From the NCBI GenBank assembly GCA_963780865.1, contig CAWADT010000022.1, positions 131,470-195,469 of the forward strand: DNA of 64,000 bases. Reading direction: 5' to 3'. The position numbers and the translations under genes are program-made. The notes under the pieces are model-generated. The model ran no database searches and was not told the origin of the DNA. It was given only the letters and a program-made list of their open reading frames with translations. The DNA is from FEN-1073 sp963780865 (lineage in GTDB: Bacteria > Chloroflexota > Anaerolineae > Anaerolineales > RBG-16-64-43). Numbering within the stretch: the stretch's first letter is position 1; each line of letters opens with the position of its first letter. Below, in pieces: positions 44,132 through 52,255 of the stretch.

Positions 44132-44780
44132 GCTGCACTTGCGCCGTCAGCCAATCCGCGAAAGCGGGCAATCCCTCGCCTGTCCGGCACGAGAGCGGGA
44201 AAGTCGCGAGCCCGGGGTTGAGCGCTTCCACGCCGCGGCGGAAATAATCCATATTAAAAGGAACGTAGGGCAGCAGATCGGTCTTGTTGATCACCAGCGC
44301 CCGCACGCCGCGGTACATGCCGGGGTATTTATACGGCTTGTCGTCGCCTTCGGGGATCGAGGCGACCAGCAGGTTGAGATGCGATCCGAGTTGGAACGCG
44401 GCCGGGCAAACCAGGTTGCCCACATTCTCGATGATCAGCAGGTCGATTTGCGCGAGCGGCAGCGAATTGAGCGCGCCGCGGATCATCACCGCGTCGAGGT
44501 GGCATTCTCCGCCGGTGTTGATCTGCACGGAGGGGATTCCGGCGGCGGCGGCCTTGTCCGCGTCGATCGATCCGGCCAGGTCGCCCTCGATCACGCCCAG
44601 GCGCAAGCGGCCCGCGAGCGCTGCGAGCGTCGCCAGGATCAGGCTGGTCTTCCCGGCCCCGGGCGAAGCCATCAGATTGATGGCAAACACGCCGGCGCTA
44701 TCCAGCCGCGCGCGATTTTCCGCCGCCAGCCGGTCGTTGGCGGAAAGGATGTTTTCTACGATAGGAACGGTTTGTTTCAT
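44106..44780 (-). CDS. hypB: hydrogenase nickel incorporation GTPase HypB
   Basis: 224 residues from ATG 44780. The P-loop is NLMASPGAGKTSL (~45), IEGDLAGSIDADK is switch I, IENVGNLVCPA holds switch II, and INKTDLLPY is the G4 motif. The His-rich nickel-storage N-terminus of some HypB proteins is absent. Together with HypA it delivers nickel to the hydrogenase large subunit. Confidence 0.95.
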   Translation of the reverse strand: MKQTVPIVENILSANDRLAAENRARLDSAGVFAINLMASPGAGKTSLILATLAALAGRLRLGVIEGDLAGSIDADKAAAAGIPSVQINTGGECHLDAVMIRGALNSLPLAQIDLLIIENVGNLVCPAAFQLGSHLNLLVASIPEGDDKPYKYPGMYRGVRALVINKTDLLPYVPFNMDYFRRGVEALNPGLATFPLSCRTGEGLPAFADWLTAQVQHGREKNPR

Positions 44781-44888
44781 GGCGGTTAATCTCCGACCGA
44801 ACCTTCTCACCCATCGCCTCGCCCTTTGCCCCAGTTAAATTGAGGAGCGCGCTTGAAGGAAGGGAGAGGGGAAAGAGGAGTGAGGGTT

Positions 44889-45233
44889 CTAGGTCTCCAC
44901 CTCAATGCTTTCCACGGTCATCTCGTCTCCGGCAATAATCCGGAACCGCTCCGAGCGGCAATTCGGACAGGCGAAAGAATCCTTCGGCAGCACGAATTCG
45001 GTTTGGCAATCCAGGCATAGCGCGCGGGCTTGGACGCGTTCGAAGCGCAGCTCGGCTTTTTCGGCGATCGTATCCGCCGCGATCAGATCCCAGTAGAAGC
45101 GGATTGAATCGTCGACCAGGCTCGAGAGCTGCCCGAGCTTTATGGTGATCGCGCTCACTTGCCTGGCGCTTGCTCGCCCGGCATGATCGAGGGTAATGCG
45201 CAGGATGCTTTCGGTGACGGCCATCTCGTGCAT
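44889..45233 (-). CDS. hypA: hydrogenase nickel metallochaperone HypA
   Basis: 114 residues. MHEMAVTESIL gives the N-terminal nickel-binding His2; the zinc site is CLDC...CPNC (~74-93). First gene of the operon hypA-hypB-hypF-hypC-hypD-hypE. A 108-base repeat-like spacer separates it from hypB. No hydrogenase structural genes are in the window. Confidence 0.95.
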   Translation of the reverse strand: MHEMAVTESILRITLDHAGRASARQVSAITIKLGQLSSLVDDSIRFYWDLIAADTIAEKAELRFERVQARALCLDCQTEFVLPKDSFACPNCRSERFRIIAGDEMTVESIEVET

Positions 45234-45247
45234 AGGAATTCGGATAA

Positions 45248-45253
45248 ATTATA
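45248..45253 (-). promoter_or_regulatory. -10 element of the hyp operon
   Basis: On the minus strand TATAAT ends 14 bases before the hypA ATG, so the leader would be only ~8 bases and has no Shine-Dalgarno. The island end at 45295 lies ~40 bases further upstream and leaves room for a -35, which is not obvious. Confidence 0.45.
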
Positions 45254-45294
45254 TCAGATAAAAAAGGCTGAGAATATTCCCTGGAATCGGCTGA

Positions 45295-45435
45295 TGTAGA
45301 ATGATAATAAAGTTGTTACCTTGATAATAAAGTTGTTACCTAGAAGTCCTAAAACGATAGTTCTAAACCCAATGGAGGAATGAATTCCTACCCTCCTATA
45401 TGGATAAGTTGCTAATTCGTTTAGTCAGGGTGTAG
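45295..45435 (+). repeat. left transposon-like end, copy A
   Basis: TGTAGAA, then two perfect tandem copies of TGATAATAAAGTTGTTACCT (45302-45321, 45322-45341), then ~95 bases that are clearly similar to 58810-58905. Within the homologous tail both copies share blocks such as CCTAAAACG, TAGTTCTAAA and AATGGAGG. Confidence 0.8.
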
Positions 45436-45570
45436 CGCTTCAATTTTTCCCCGATATCCGGAATCCGAAGTAGATTCCGGCTATTTGTAATCAACTTCCA
45501 GAATGTCTTGAAGGGTTGAAAATGGTACCCCAAAGTTGCGAGGTTCGAAATCGTAATCTGGTTGAATCGT

Positions 45571-45667
45571 CACTCGCTGAGCCTTGGCCAAAACCCCCGG
45601 CCCACCCCAGCCGGGGCGGGCTGCCCTCGCGTATTCTTCGCGGGGGTCGCCTAGCCGCGCGTTGGGC
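45571..45667 (-). repeat. attC-like half-site E with GC-rich insertion
   Basis: Minus-strand reading: GCCCAACGCGCGGCTAGGCG at the R'' side, a ~50-base GC-rich palindrome, then TTGGCCAAGGCTCAGCGAG as in the complete sites. The AT-rich centre and the R' half are missing. It lies downstream of the minus-strand lipoprotein gene 45756-47057, where a cassette attC would be. Confidence 0.5.
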
Positions 45668-45755
45668 TTTTGGGCTAGGTAATAAAAGCAATGGATTCTT
45701 TATTCTTATTATGGGAATATTCGAAGCATCTCTTGGTTTTTATGATCAAAATCAT

Positions 45756-47057
45756 TTATTTGATTGTTGTCCATTCCAAATATAGAGTTGGCAGATTTGT
45801 ATCAGAATTCACTTCCCGAATCCAAGCGATTAAATTTCCATGAATACCTATCTCCGGGAAAAGAACATTCTTCTCAGTAGACGGCAAAACGTATATCGTG
45901 TCAGTTGTCAGATCAAGTATATTGATTGCATGGTAGATGAGCATATCTTTTTCAGTCGCCCCCGACCAATATATCCTCGTACCGTCCATCTGTGGTTCAG
46001 AGTTATCCGTTCCAGGGCGCACAATGGATCGGGTTTGGGTAGTTTGTAGATTGTAGATGCTAATTACGTCGGGAGTTTGATTTTGGGATCCTGCTCTAAA
46101 GAGGACCCAGGGATAGACGAACTGCAACAGATAACTTACTCCATCGGTGGATAGCGTCTGCGGTTGCCCGCCCGGCGGATCAAAAAGGAAAATATTGCTT
46201 TTTCTGCCTTGGTTTTCATCGGAAAATCGTTCTGCCACGAGCCGACCTTCTGAAGCTCCCAGTACGGACCAATACGATCCATCTGCTTTTGTCCGGGTAA
46301 GCACGACCGTCTTTCCGGTATTGAGGTCCATCATGGAAATTACATCCTCGTTTAGCAGACCGGATCCAGGCGCGCCGGTCGTCCAGTATAAATTATCACC
46401 ATCTACCGCCAAATTGGAACCCCACGCCAAATTCACGGGGCTATCGGCCCCACTCTCAGCTAACAGCCTTTCCCAGAGATCCCGTAAGTCTATAGCGCGC
46501 ATCATCCATCTACTTGGAGGGCCTTGCTCATTTGGACCTTGAGAAGGCGTGTCTACAAGAATTATCCAATTTCCGGCCGTAATGATTAAATTTAGGTGGC
46601 CACCTATATATTTTGAGATGGCTATCTTTTCTGGTTTTCCTCCATCGAATGGTATTCGGAAGAGGGAGTCATCCCGGGCTCCCCCCATCCCTACCAAGTA
46701 GATGTAATGATCATCGATGGCCATCTGTGCATTCGTCGCTGCCTCTTGGGTTATAGAATCCACGGATATAGAATGAATTGACCCAGTCGCAATGATGTCG
46801 TTAGCTGAGGCGATGGATGGCGCCGTATTGGTTGGTATAGGGCTCGGAAGATTATTAATGGTCGTAGAAATCGCAGATGACGGTGAAACCAACGGGGTAA
46901 CCATGATAGACGGCGTTGCTAAGAATGGTGGCTTTCCTTGGGATGTACAAGAAATCAAAATAGTATTTAGAAGGAAAAGTAAAATATTACGAAAGAAATT
47001 TTGCTTCAACTTTTCAGAAGAAGGAAGTAAAACCATTATATTTCTATGATTATCCAT
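45756..47057 (-). CDS. beta-propeller lipoprotein (cassette-borne)
   Basis: 433 residues. N-terminal hydrophobic segment with lipobox ILISC (~37), Ser/Thr/Pro-rich linker, then a low-similarity propeller with repeated binding-type strands (LYWTTGAPGSGLL, YLLQFVYPWVLFRAG, ISIYNLQTTQTRSIV, GNLIAWIREV). Comparable to the DUF5050/TolB-like surface lipoproteins elsewhere in the window. The gene is more AT-rich than the hyp operon next to it. It is bracketed by attC-like repeats A and E and reads in the same direction as they do, as a cassette gene should. Function unknown. Confidence 0.72.
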   Translation of the reverse strand: MDNHRNIMVLLPSSEKLKQNFFRNILLFLLNTILISCTSQGKPPFLATPSIMVTPLVSPSSAISTTINNLPSPIPTNTAPSIASANDIIATGSIHSISVDSITQEAATNAQMAIDDHYIYLVGMGGARDDSLFRIPFDGGKPEKIAISKYIGGHLNLIITAGNWIILVDTPSQGPNEQGPPSRWMMRAIDLRDLWERLLAESGADSPVNLAWGSNLAVDGDNLYWTTGAPGSGLLNEDVISMMDLNTGKTVVLTRTKADGSYWSVLGASEGRLVAERFSDENQGRKSNIFLFDPPGGQPQTLSTDGVSYLLQFVYPWVLFRAGSQNQTPDVISIYNLQTTQTRSIVRPGTDNSEPQMDGTRIYWSGATEKDMLIYHAINILDLTTDTIYVLPSTEKNVLFPEIGIHGNLIAWIREVNSDTNLPTLYLEWTTIK

Positions 47058-47097
47058 ATTTTCTCGATATCAATTTCCTTGCTTTTCAAATAAATGA

Positions 47098-47229
47098 GCC
47101 CAATGGATGTTGGGTAAGCCTCTTGGCCACCTCCGCTTTATATTTACCATTTTAGCAGAAAAATAAAAATGCAATAATTATGTTTTCTCGCTGAGCCTTT
47201 GTTAAGTCGTCTACAGCCGCGGGTTGGGC
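47098..47229 (-). repeat. attC-like site A
   Basis: 132 bases. In minus orientation it starts GCCCAACCCGCGGCTG (R'' and L''), continues GACTTAACAAAGGCTCAGCG, has the AT-rich centre with CTGCTAAAAT, and ends GGCCAAGAGGCTTACCCAAC...ATTGGGC. The R' core is ATTGGGC instead of GTTGGGC. Confidence 0.6.
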
Positions 47230-47262
47230 GGCATTGAATTTTTTGGAACGATTAACAGTGTA

Positions 47263-47291
47263 TTGACAAAGGACTCATTTGATGCTATTAT
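47263..47291 (+). promoter_or_regulatory. consensus-like sigma70 promoter of the PadR operon
   Basis: TTGACA (47263-47268), exactly 17 bp, TATTAT (47286-47291). GGAG at 47309-47312 and ATG at 47323 follow. This is one of the best promoter matches in the window and it starts 34 bases outside attC-like site A. Confidence 0.75.
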
Positions 47292-47322
47292 TCCTTAGGT
47301 AGTATAGCGGAGTAAAAAGAAA

Positions 47323-47730
47323 ATGGGTCGCCTAAAGAACGCCGAAGTGGACGATCTACTAAATAACTGGGAAGAAGTCTATAAAAAGGGATTATTAACA
47401 TTTTGGCTTCTTCTCTTTCTTCATGAACGTCCGGCTTACGCTTATGAAGCCAGTGCAGCCATTGGGGATCTTAGTAAAGGAACAATTTTAGCTGATGAGA
47501 ATAGTATGTACCGCGCTCTCAATCGGTTTGAGCCTCTCGGTGTTGTGCAGAGTGAATTAAAGCAATCTAATATTGGACCCTCAAGACGATATTATAGCCT
47601 CACAAAAACAGGCATTTCTCTATTATCTCGATTTATTCAGCGCAATATCCTTGTATTTGAAACACCAGGAATCGCGGAGCGCATCCAAGCTGTTTTACGC
47701 GCGGCCAATTCTCCATTGAAGGAGGCTTAA
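47323..47730 (+). CDS. PadR-family transcriptional regulator
   Basis: 135 residues. The winged helix reads KKGLLTFWLLLFLHERPAYAYEASAAIGD ... SMYRALNRFEPLGVVQSE ... GPSRRYYSLTKTGISLL, the PadR pattern with the terminal RRYYxLTxxG wing. The C-terminal helix is short (subfamily s2-like). PadR proteins usually repress a neighbouring membrane or efflux gene; the next two genes, 2 and ~1 bases apart, are small membrane proteins and are the likely targets. AT-rich compared with the chromosome, fitting recent acquisition. Confidence 0.85.
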   Translation: MGRLKNAEVDDLLNNWEEVYKKGLLTFWLLLFLHERPAYAYEASAAIGDLSKGTILADENSMYRALNRFEPLGVVQSELKQSNIGPSRRYYSLTKTGISLLSRFIQRNILVFETPGIAERIQAVLRAANSPLKEA

Positions 47731-47732
47731 CC

Positions 47733-48047
47733 ATGGCGACCGATTCTCTCGAAAACAACCTGGCAAATTTCAAACGCATCCTTCTCATTTGGATCGGAGC
47801 GGTAGTAACATTGCTAATTGTTGCCATTGCAGATATTCCCAATTTTCAGTCCCCCTATTTTCCTGGGTGGTATGGCATTTGGCTAATAATTCAAGTGGGT
47901 ACTATTTCCCCTTCTATTATGCTGATAATTGGATCGGGATTCAGGAAGCTTCCTTTTCCAGAACGATTTAACACATTATTTGCCTACTTAGTAGTAAGTT
48001 GGGTAGCTCTAGTTGCTTTTGCAATTAAAATCTGGAACGTTTCTTAG
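47733..48047 (+). CDS. small membrane protein of the PadR operon
   Basis: 104 residues and three hydrophobic helices: ILLIWIGAVVTLLIVAIADI, IWLIIQVGTISPSIMLIIGSG, LFAYLVVSWVALVAFAIKIW. It starts 2 bases after the padR stop, and GGAGG lies in the end of padR. No family recognised. Likely regulated by the PadR protein. Confidence 0.7.
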   Translation: MATDSLENNLANFKRILLIWIGAVVTLLIVAIADIPNFQSPYFPGWYGIWLIIQVGTISPSIMLIIGSGFRKLPFPERFNTLFAYLVVSWVALVAFAIKIWNVS

Positions 48048-48048
48048 C

Positions 48049-48210
48049 ATGCAATTTCCGACTTACTTTGGATTTGCAAATGGAATAGGCATTACATTAA
48101 CATCCACACAACTTTATGAATTTGTTGGGATAATAGGCATAATAATAGGAATAGCCTATTGGATACTTAAACGAAAGTTTATAAATTCTCCTGAAGCAAT
48201 GTTCCCTTAG
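48049..48210 (+). CDS. single-helix small membrane protein
   Basis: 53 residues from ATG 48049, directly after the previous stop. One helix, YEFVGIIGIIIGIAYWILK, is followed by a basic stretch KRKF. No clear ribosome-binding site of its own, so it would rely on coupling. Plausible but not certain. Confidence 0.5.
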   Translation: MQFPTYFGFANGIGITLTSTQLYEFVGIIGIIIGIAYWILKRKFINSPEAMFP

Positions 48211-48504
48211 TGTTGCTTTATTAACAGGATGCTGAAATATCCAATTTCGAAAAGAAAACGAGCAAGGATTGGGATTTTCCTCTCCCAGTTTTGCAATTTA
48301 CGACAGCCTATTTCTTTTAGAAATTTATGATAATCGCGCATGATTTGGAAACCATCCAAATAACAATCTGAAGATATATTTTCTACTAAAAAGAGAACAA
48401 TAGATATCCTCAGGATGGGATTATCCCAACTATGAGAAAGACGCCATTTGCATTCCGGATGGAATGAAGATACAGTTTGAGGATCAGTCTACGGGATTCT
48501 CAAC
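48211..48504. other. intergenic, no gene seen
   Basis: AT-rich spacer without an open frame or recognised element. Confidence 0.4.
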
Positions 48505-49854
48505 ATGGATCGTAAGACGAAATTCTGGATAATTCCAAGTCTCCTATTTGTTTTTATCTCCGGCTGCAACCACGCAATGTCAACTTCGATTGCTCCCTCT
48601 TTCATTTCAACCTCACCACGACCATTCCCATCTGCCGAGAAAACTTCGATCCCAACAACGACGGCCACCACAACCCCATCCCCTACTCCCACCCTGCCGT
48701 TTGACATCTTCCTTACGACAGTTTATGTTCCTCCCCAATCTTGGAATCCGGAAGAATTGGAATATCCTGTCGATTTCCATAAACTGCCTTCCGGAGCATA
48801 CATGATCCTGAAGGAATATGACAACAACCCGCGTCAGTGGAAGTTTTCCCTATTTTCCATTAAGGAAAAGAAGCTATACGATTTCCTCCGTGTCCTGGGT
48901 AACAACGGAAATGAACCACCTTGGATTGATTCTGCCTTTCTCGGAAAGTACATGTTTTATAAATTGGGTGCGGATTTTGGAATTCTGGACTTGAGCAGCG
49001 GACAGTCGCAGAAAATCATGCAGGGCCCATCTACGGAAATGACTTGGTCGATAAATCCGATACTGGGAGGCGACGCCGTTGCCTATTCGCAATACATGGA
49101 AAGAAGTCTGCAGCAAAAATTTTATTCCGTGAATACCCGTACGCTTACGACCCTGGCCAATATCACATCGGTGAATGGCTGCTCGGATCCCGGACGATTC
49201 TGTATCGTCGTCCAAAATTTCAACGGGATCCCGCAGCTGTTGTCCTACCAAGTGGACGATGCGCAGCTGACGTTGATTGGGAATTGGTGCGACACGAATG
49301 AAAAATATCAATCGTGCCAAAACCCCAAATATTCCTGGGTCCCGACATTCTCTCCGGACGGTCGTCTCACTTACACAACGAATTATGATCCGGATGGATC
49401 CAATCCGGATTTAACCGTCTCCCTCATAGATACGGATTGTCTCCTTGCAAATCATTGGAATTTTGATGTCTGCATCGAAAAGAAGGGAATTTCTTTCCTA
49501 TTTCCGAAGATCAACACCCGCGGGTGCTTTTCCGGCATCGAATGGGTGGGGTCGAGCGAGGATATGCTTTTTGAGGTTTTTGGCGATTCTCGAATGCCCT
49601 ATCAAACCTGCGGTCGTGCAGGTACTTGGCTACTCACGACGGCTGGGACGCGCACGAAGGTAAAAGATCCCCCGGCCGGGTATCGGTATTGGTTGCCGGA
49701 TAATCAATGGTTGGTATGGAGAGGGTTATCCACATCGGCATGGGGCCTGTATTCCCCCTTCAGCGGGGGGCAGATCCAGGAACTTGGCAATGTGGAGGGT
49801 GATCCTTCAGGATTAATTTCCGTCGAAGGCGGAATTCCGACCGCCCTGGAGTGA
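48505..49854 (+). CDS. secreted beta-propeller-like lipoprotein
   Basis: 449 residues. Signal peptide with lipobox FISGC (~21), Thr/Pro-rich linker to ~70, then a propeller-like region (GAYMILKEYDN, WVPTFSPDGRLTYTTNYDPDG, PDNQWLVWRG). Paired Cys residues (CSDPGRFC, CDTNEKYQSC) suggest disulfides outside the cell. The next gene starts 4 bases after its stop and encodes a similar protein, so the two probably form an operon. Plus strand, opposite to the cassette direction. Confidence 0.7.
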   Translation: MDRKTKFWIIPSLLFVFISGCNHAMSTSIAPSFISTSPRPFPSAEKTSIPTTTATTTPSPTPTLPFDIFLTTVYVPPQSWNPEELEYPVDFHKLPSGAYMILKEYDNNPRQWKFSLFSIKEKKLYDFLRVLGNNGNEPPWIDSAFLGKYMFYKLGADFGILDLSSGQSQKIMQGPSTEMTWSINPILGGDAVAYSQYMERSLQQKFYSVNTRTLTTLANITSVNGCSDPGRFCIVVQNFNGIPQLLSYQVDDAQLTLIGNWCDTNEKYQSCQNPKYSWVPTFSPDGRLTYTTNYDPDGSNPDLTVSLIDTDCLLANHWNFDVCIEKKGISFLFPKINTRGCFSGIEWVGSSEDMLFEVFGDSRMPYQTCGRAGTWLLTTAGTRTKVKDPPAGYRYWLPDNQWLVWRGLSTSAWGLYSPFSGGQIQELGNVEGDPSGLISVEGGIPTALE

Positions 49855-49858
49855 ACGG

Positions 49859-51193
49859 ATGGAAAGAATGATGTTTAATAAAAAACTGTCCATCCTTTTT
49901 TGGATCGTTCTCTTGGGAACTTCGGCCTGTTCCGGTCCTAATTCGGAATCGAAACCCCCATCCGGCATGCCAATTCCCGAACCGATTATTGTACCCGTGA
50001 ACCCGTCTCCATCTTCCACTCCACCATCCGTTGCCAATACACCGACACCCGCCACCCAGATCACGGTGGTGTACGTAGAGAAATGGAGTGTTTGGTTGAA
50101 GGAGGAGTTTTCGGAACCCCGACGGTTGACCTCCTCGGCGATAGTTCGATACGTTTACCTCTCGGATGACGGGAAAAAAATCGCCTATGTCTCATATTCC
50201 AACGCCTCCACAACCGCCTCGATCGGCGCGATCAACAGTGACGGATCCGGCAACCATATCGCTTTATCCGCTCAAACCATCGCGGCGCTCTTTCCATACC
50301 AGGGTCCAGATACCTATACGACCGTGGATAAAATTAAATTCATCCCTGGAACCCACACCATATTATTCAACACCAAACATGTCCGAGGGGCCTTCGGCGC
50401 ATTTCGTAACGACGATCTCTTTCGGCTGGATCTCGATACGGATTCATTTTCCACGCTGTTTGTCGCTGGAAGCGGCGGCGATCCGTATCCTTCCCCGGAT
50501 GGATCCCGACTGGCGGTCTCCTCGAAACGGAGCATTTCCCTTGTGAATATGGACGGCAGTCATCCCCATCCTAATCTCATCACGTTTCCCCAAATACAAC
50601 CCCCCATCTCTTACGGGAACACCGAGAATGTATTTGAATACGCGCCCCCCATTGTTTGGCGCCCGGATTCCCGCTTGATGGGCGTCCTGATTCCCTCGCC
50701 GGACCAGACGATTCCCTCCCCGACAGCAGCGGTATACCGAATCGACCCAGCTTCCGGGTCGATTGTTTCCAAGGATACACTGAATGGAAAATTCCTCTTT
50801 TATCCGGCGTCGATTTCGCCCGATCTCATTCATGTGGGATACATGCCATGGGAATCGGATACGACTCCCAATGAGACAGCCTACGTGTACGACCTCGACC
50901 ATAAGACCAGGGCGCCTTTTCCGGTTGGAAGCTTTCTTTGGTCCAAGAACGGCGATCGGTATCTTGCAGGAAATATGATCATTTCAGTAGATGGTTCCCA
51001 AACCCAATGCGAAAATGGCTGCAATCACCGTTTCATTATCTGGGTGAGCAATTCCCGATTCGTTTGGCTGGATAGTGATACTCTTGGGTCGTGGTTTATC
51101 GGGATCGGAACATCGGAAGGAAAATCGTTCGAACTTGTACGCGGGGACGAGTATCCCGGGGTGTGGGACATGGACGCCGTGGAAGGAGTGTAG
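49859..51193 (+). CDS. secreted TolB/WD40-like lipoprotein
   Basis: 444 residues. Signal peptide and lipobox LGTSAC (~24), Pro-rich linker, then propeller strands: VYLSDDGKKIAYVSY, PYPSPDGSRLAVSSK, PIVWRPDSRLMGVLIPS, ASISPDLIHVGYMPW, SFLWSKNGDRYLAGN. Paired Cys (CENGC) again suggests an extracytoplasmic location. It could also start a few codons later (ATG 49868/49871). Tandem with the preceding lipoprotein. Confidence 0.72.
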   Translation: MERMMFNKKLSILFWIVLLGTSACSGPNSESKPPSGMPIPEPIIVPVNPSPSSTPPSVANTPTPATQITVVYVEKWSVWLKEEFSEPRRLTSSAIVRYVYLSDDGKKIAYVSYSNASTTASIGAINSDGSGNHIALSAQTIAALFPYQGPDTYTTVDKIKFIPGTHTILFNTKHVRGAFGAFRNDDLFRLDLDTDSFSTLFVAGSGGDPYPSPDGSRLAVSSKRSISLVNMDGSHPHPNLITFPQIQPPISYGNTENVFEYAPPIVWRPDSRLMGVLIPSPDQTIPSPTAAVYRIDPASGSIVSKDTLNGKFLFYPASISPDLIHVGYMPWESDTTPNETAYVYDLDHKTRAPFPVGSFLWSKNGDRYLAGNMIISVDGSQTQCENGCNHRFIIWVSNSRFVWLDSDTLGSWFIGIGTSEGKSFELVRGDEYPGVWDMDAVEGV

Positions 51194-51285
51194 CGATTTC
51201 CTGTCTTGGCAAACAGATTATAGGCAGGTTGATATTTTAATCCGGAGGGAGATGAGCATCCAGAACAGAAAAGTCGTCAATCCCT

Positions 51286-51420
51286 GCTCAACGGCTGGCG
51301 GCTCAGCCGCATGGGCGAGTGTGCAAAATCAGATTCATTTTACTTGAAACGCCATCGAAGCGAAAACAATTGCCTCTCGCAGCCTTGGGCCAAGTTGCCT
51401 TCTGAAGCTGCGTGTTAGCC
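51286..51420 (-). repeat. attC-like site D
   Basis: 135 bases. In minus orientation: R'' region GGCTAACACGCAGC, then CAACTTGGCCCAAGGCTGCG, a diverged AT-rich centre, and the end GGCTGAGCCGCCAGCCGTTGAGC. The R' core GTTGAGC fits GTTRRRY exactly. It follows the minus-strand lipoprotein gene 51464-51973. Confidence 0.6.
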
Positions 51421-51463
51421 GGCAGGTATTTTATTTTGATAAGCATCGTTTTAATAGTAAATA

Positions 51464-51973
51464 TCATGGTACATGAAGGGGATTCCTTTCGAATATTGTT
51501 ATTACTTCTTCAAATCCTGTTAATTCGGCGAAGTTGTAACGTGAATAGAGTGCAAATACATATTTTTCATTACGACCCAGTTCTGTGGTAATTCCTCCTG
51601 CACTGATGCTATATTGGTTTTGTTGAAATGAATTCCATTGATTAATCGTAAAAACCCAGATAGGAATATCTTGCCTTGGTTTTTTTGATGTCCAAAGAGG
51701 ATGTCTAATAGAAATAATGGGACCTTTCTCGACGATTACTTCGTTCTGACCATTATAGGTATAGCCTTGCCATTCATCGGTTATGATCGAATATCCTTTC
51801 CAACTAGCCGGCAACGAAAAGCTAAAACCATATTCGGAATTATGGTATTCAATTGTTTTTTCTGGTTGCGTTGAAGGCAAAGATAATGTTATGGATGTAG
51901 TGCATCCACCTAACAATCCCAGGATTGAAAAAATGATCAAAGAAGTATGTTTGAAATATGCTTGACTTTGCAT
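51464..51973 (-). CDS. small lipoprotein with PsbP-like domain
   Basis: 169 residues. Signal peptide with lipobox LGGC (~24), then YHNSEYGFSFSLPASWKGYSI, the opening of PsbP/DUF1795-like domains, followed by an alternating beta pattern and FAELTGFEEVITIF. Extracytoplasmic; role unknown. It sits between attC-like sites B and D in the array direction and is the clearest one-gene cassette (about 0.7 kb) of the island. Confidence 0.7.
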   Translation of the reverse strand: MQSQAYFKHTSLIIFSILGLLGGCTTSITLSLPSTQPEKTIEYHNSEYGFSFSLPASWKGYSIITDEWQGYTYNGQNEVIVEKGPIISIRHPLWTSKKPRQDIPIWVFTINQWNSFQQNQYSISAGGITTELGRNEKYVFALYSRYNFAELTGFEEVITIFERNPLHVP

Positions 51974-51998
51974 ATCTACTTTGTGCTTGTGGCCAGCT

Positions 51999-52175
51999 GC
52001 CCAACGGCTTGCGGCTCAGCCCCGCTCCGGCCCCCGCTGCGCGAGGGAATGCTTTCGCCGGACGAGGCCGGGGGCGATTGGCCATCTTCCGCAATATTAT
52101 TACTATTTTAGCAGAATATCTAAAATCGCAATTCGGCGTTCGCTCAAAGAGCCTTGGCTAAGTCGCCGCAGCCGC
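51999..52175 (-). repeat. attC-like site B with GC-rich insertion
   Basis: Minus orientation: GGCTGCGGCGACTTAGCCAAGG, AT-rich centre with CTGCTAAAAT (as in A and C), TTGCGGAAGATGGCCAATC, a ~54-base GC-rich palindrome, then GGCTGAGCCGCAAGCCGTTGGGC. R' = GTTGGGC is perfect; the R'' box has decayed. It follows the minus-strand lipoprotein gene ending at 52256. Confidence 0.6.
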
Positions 52176-52255
52176 TTATCATTTAATTTGCTCATCAATT
52201 AAAGCAATTGGCCTAGATACAATAAGCTACTTATACATTCATATGAATGATTTTC

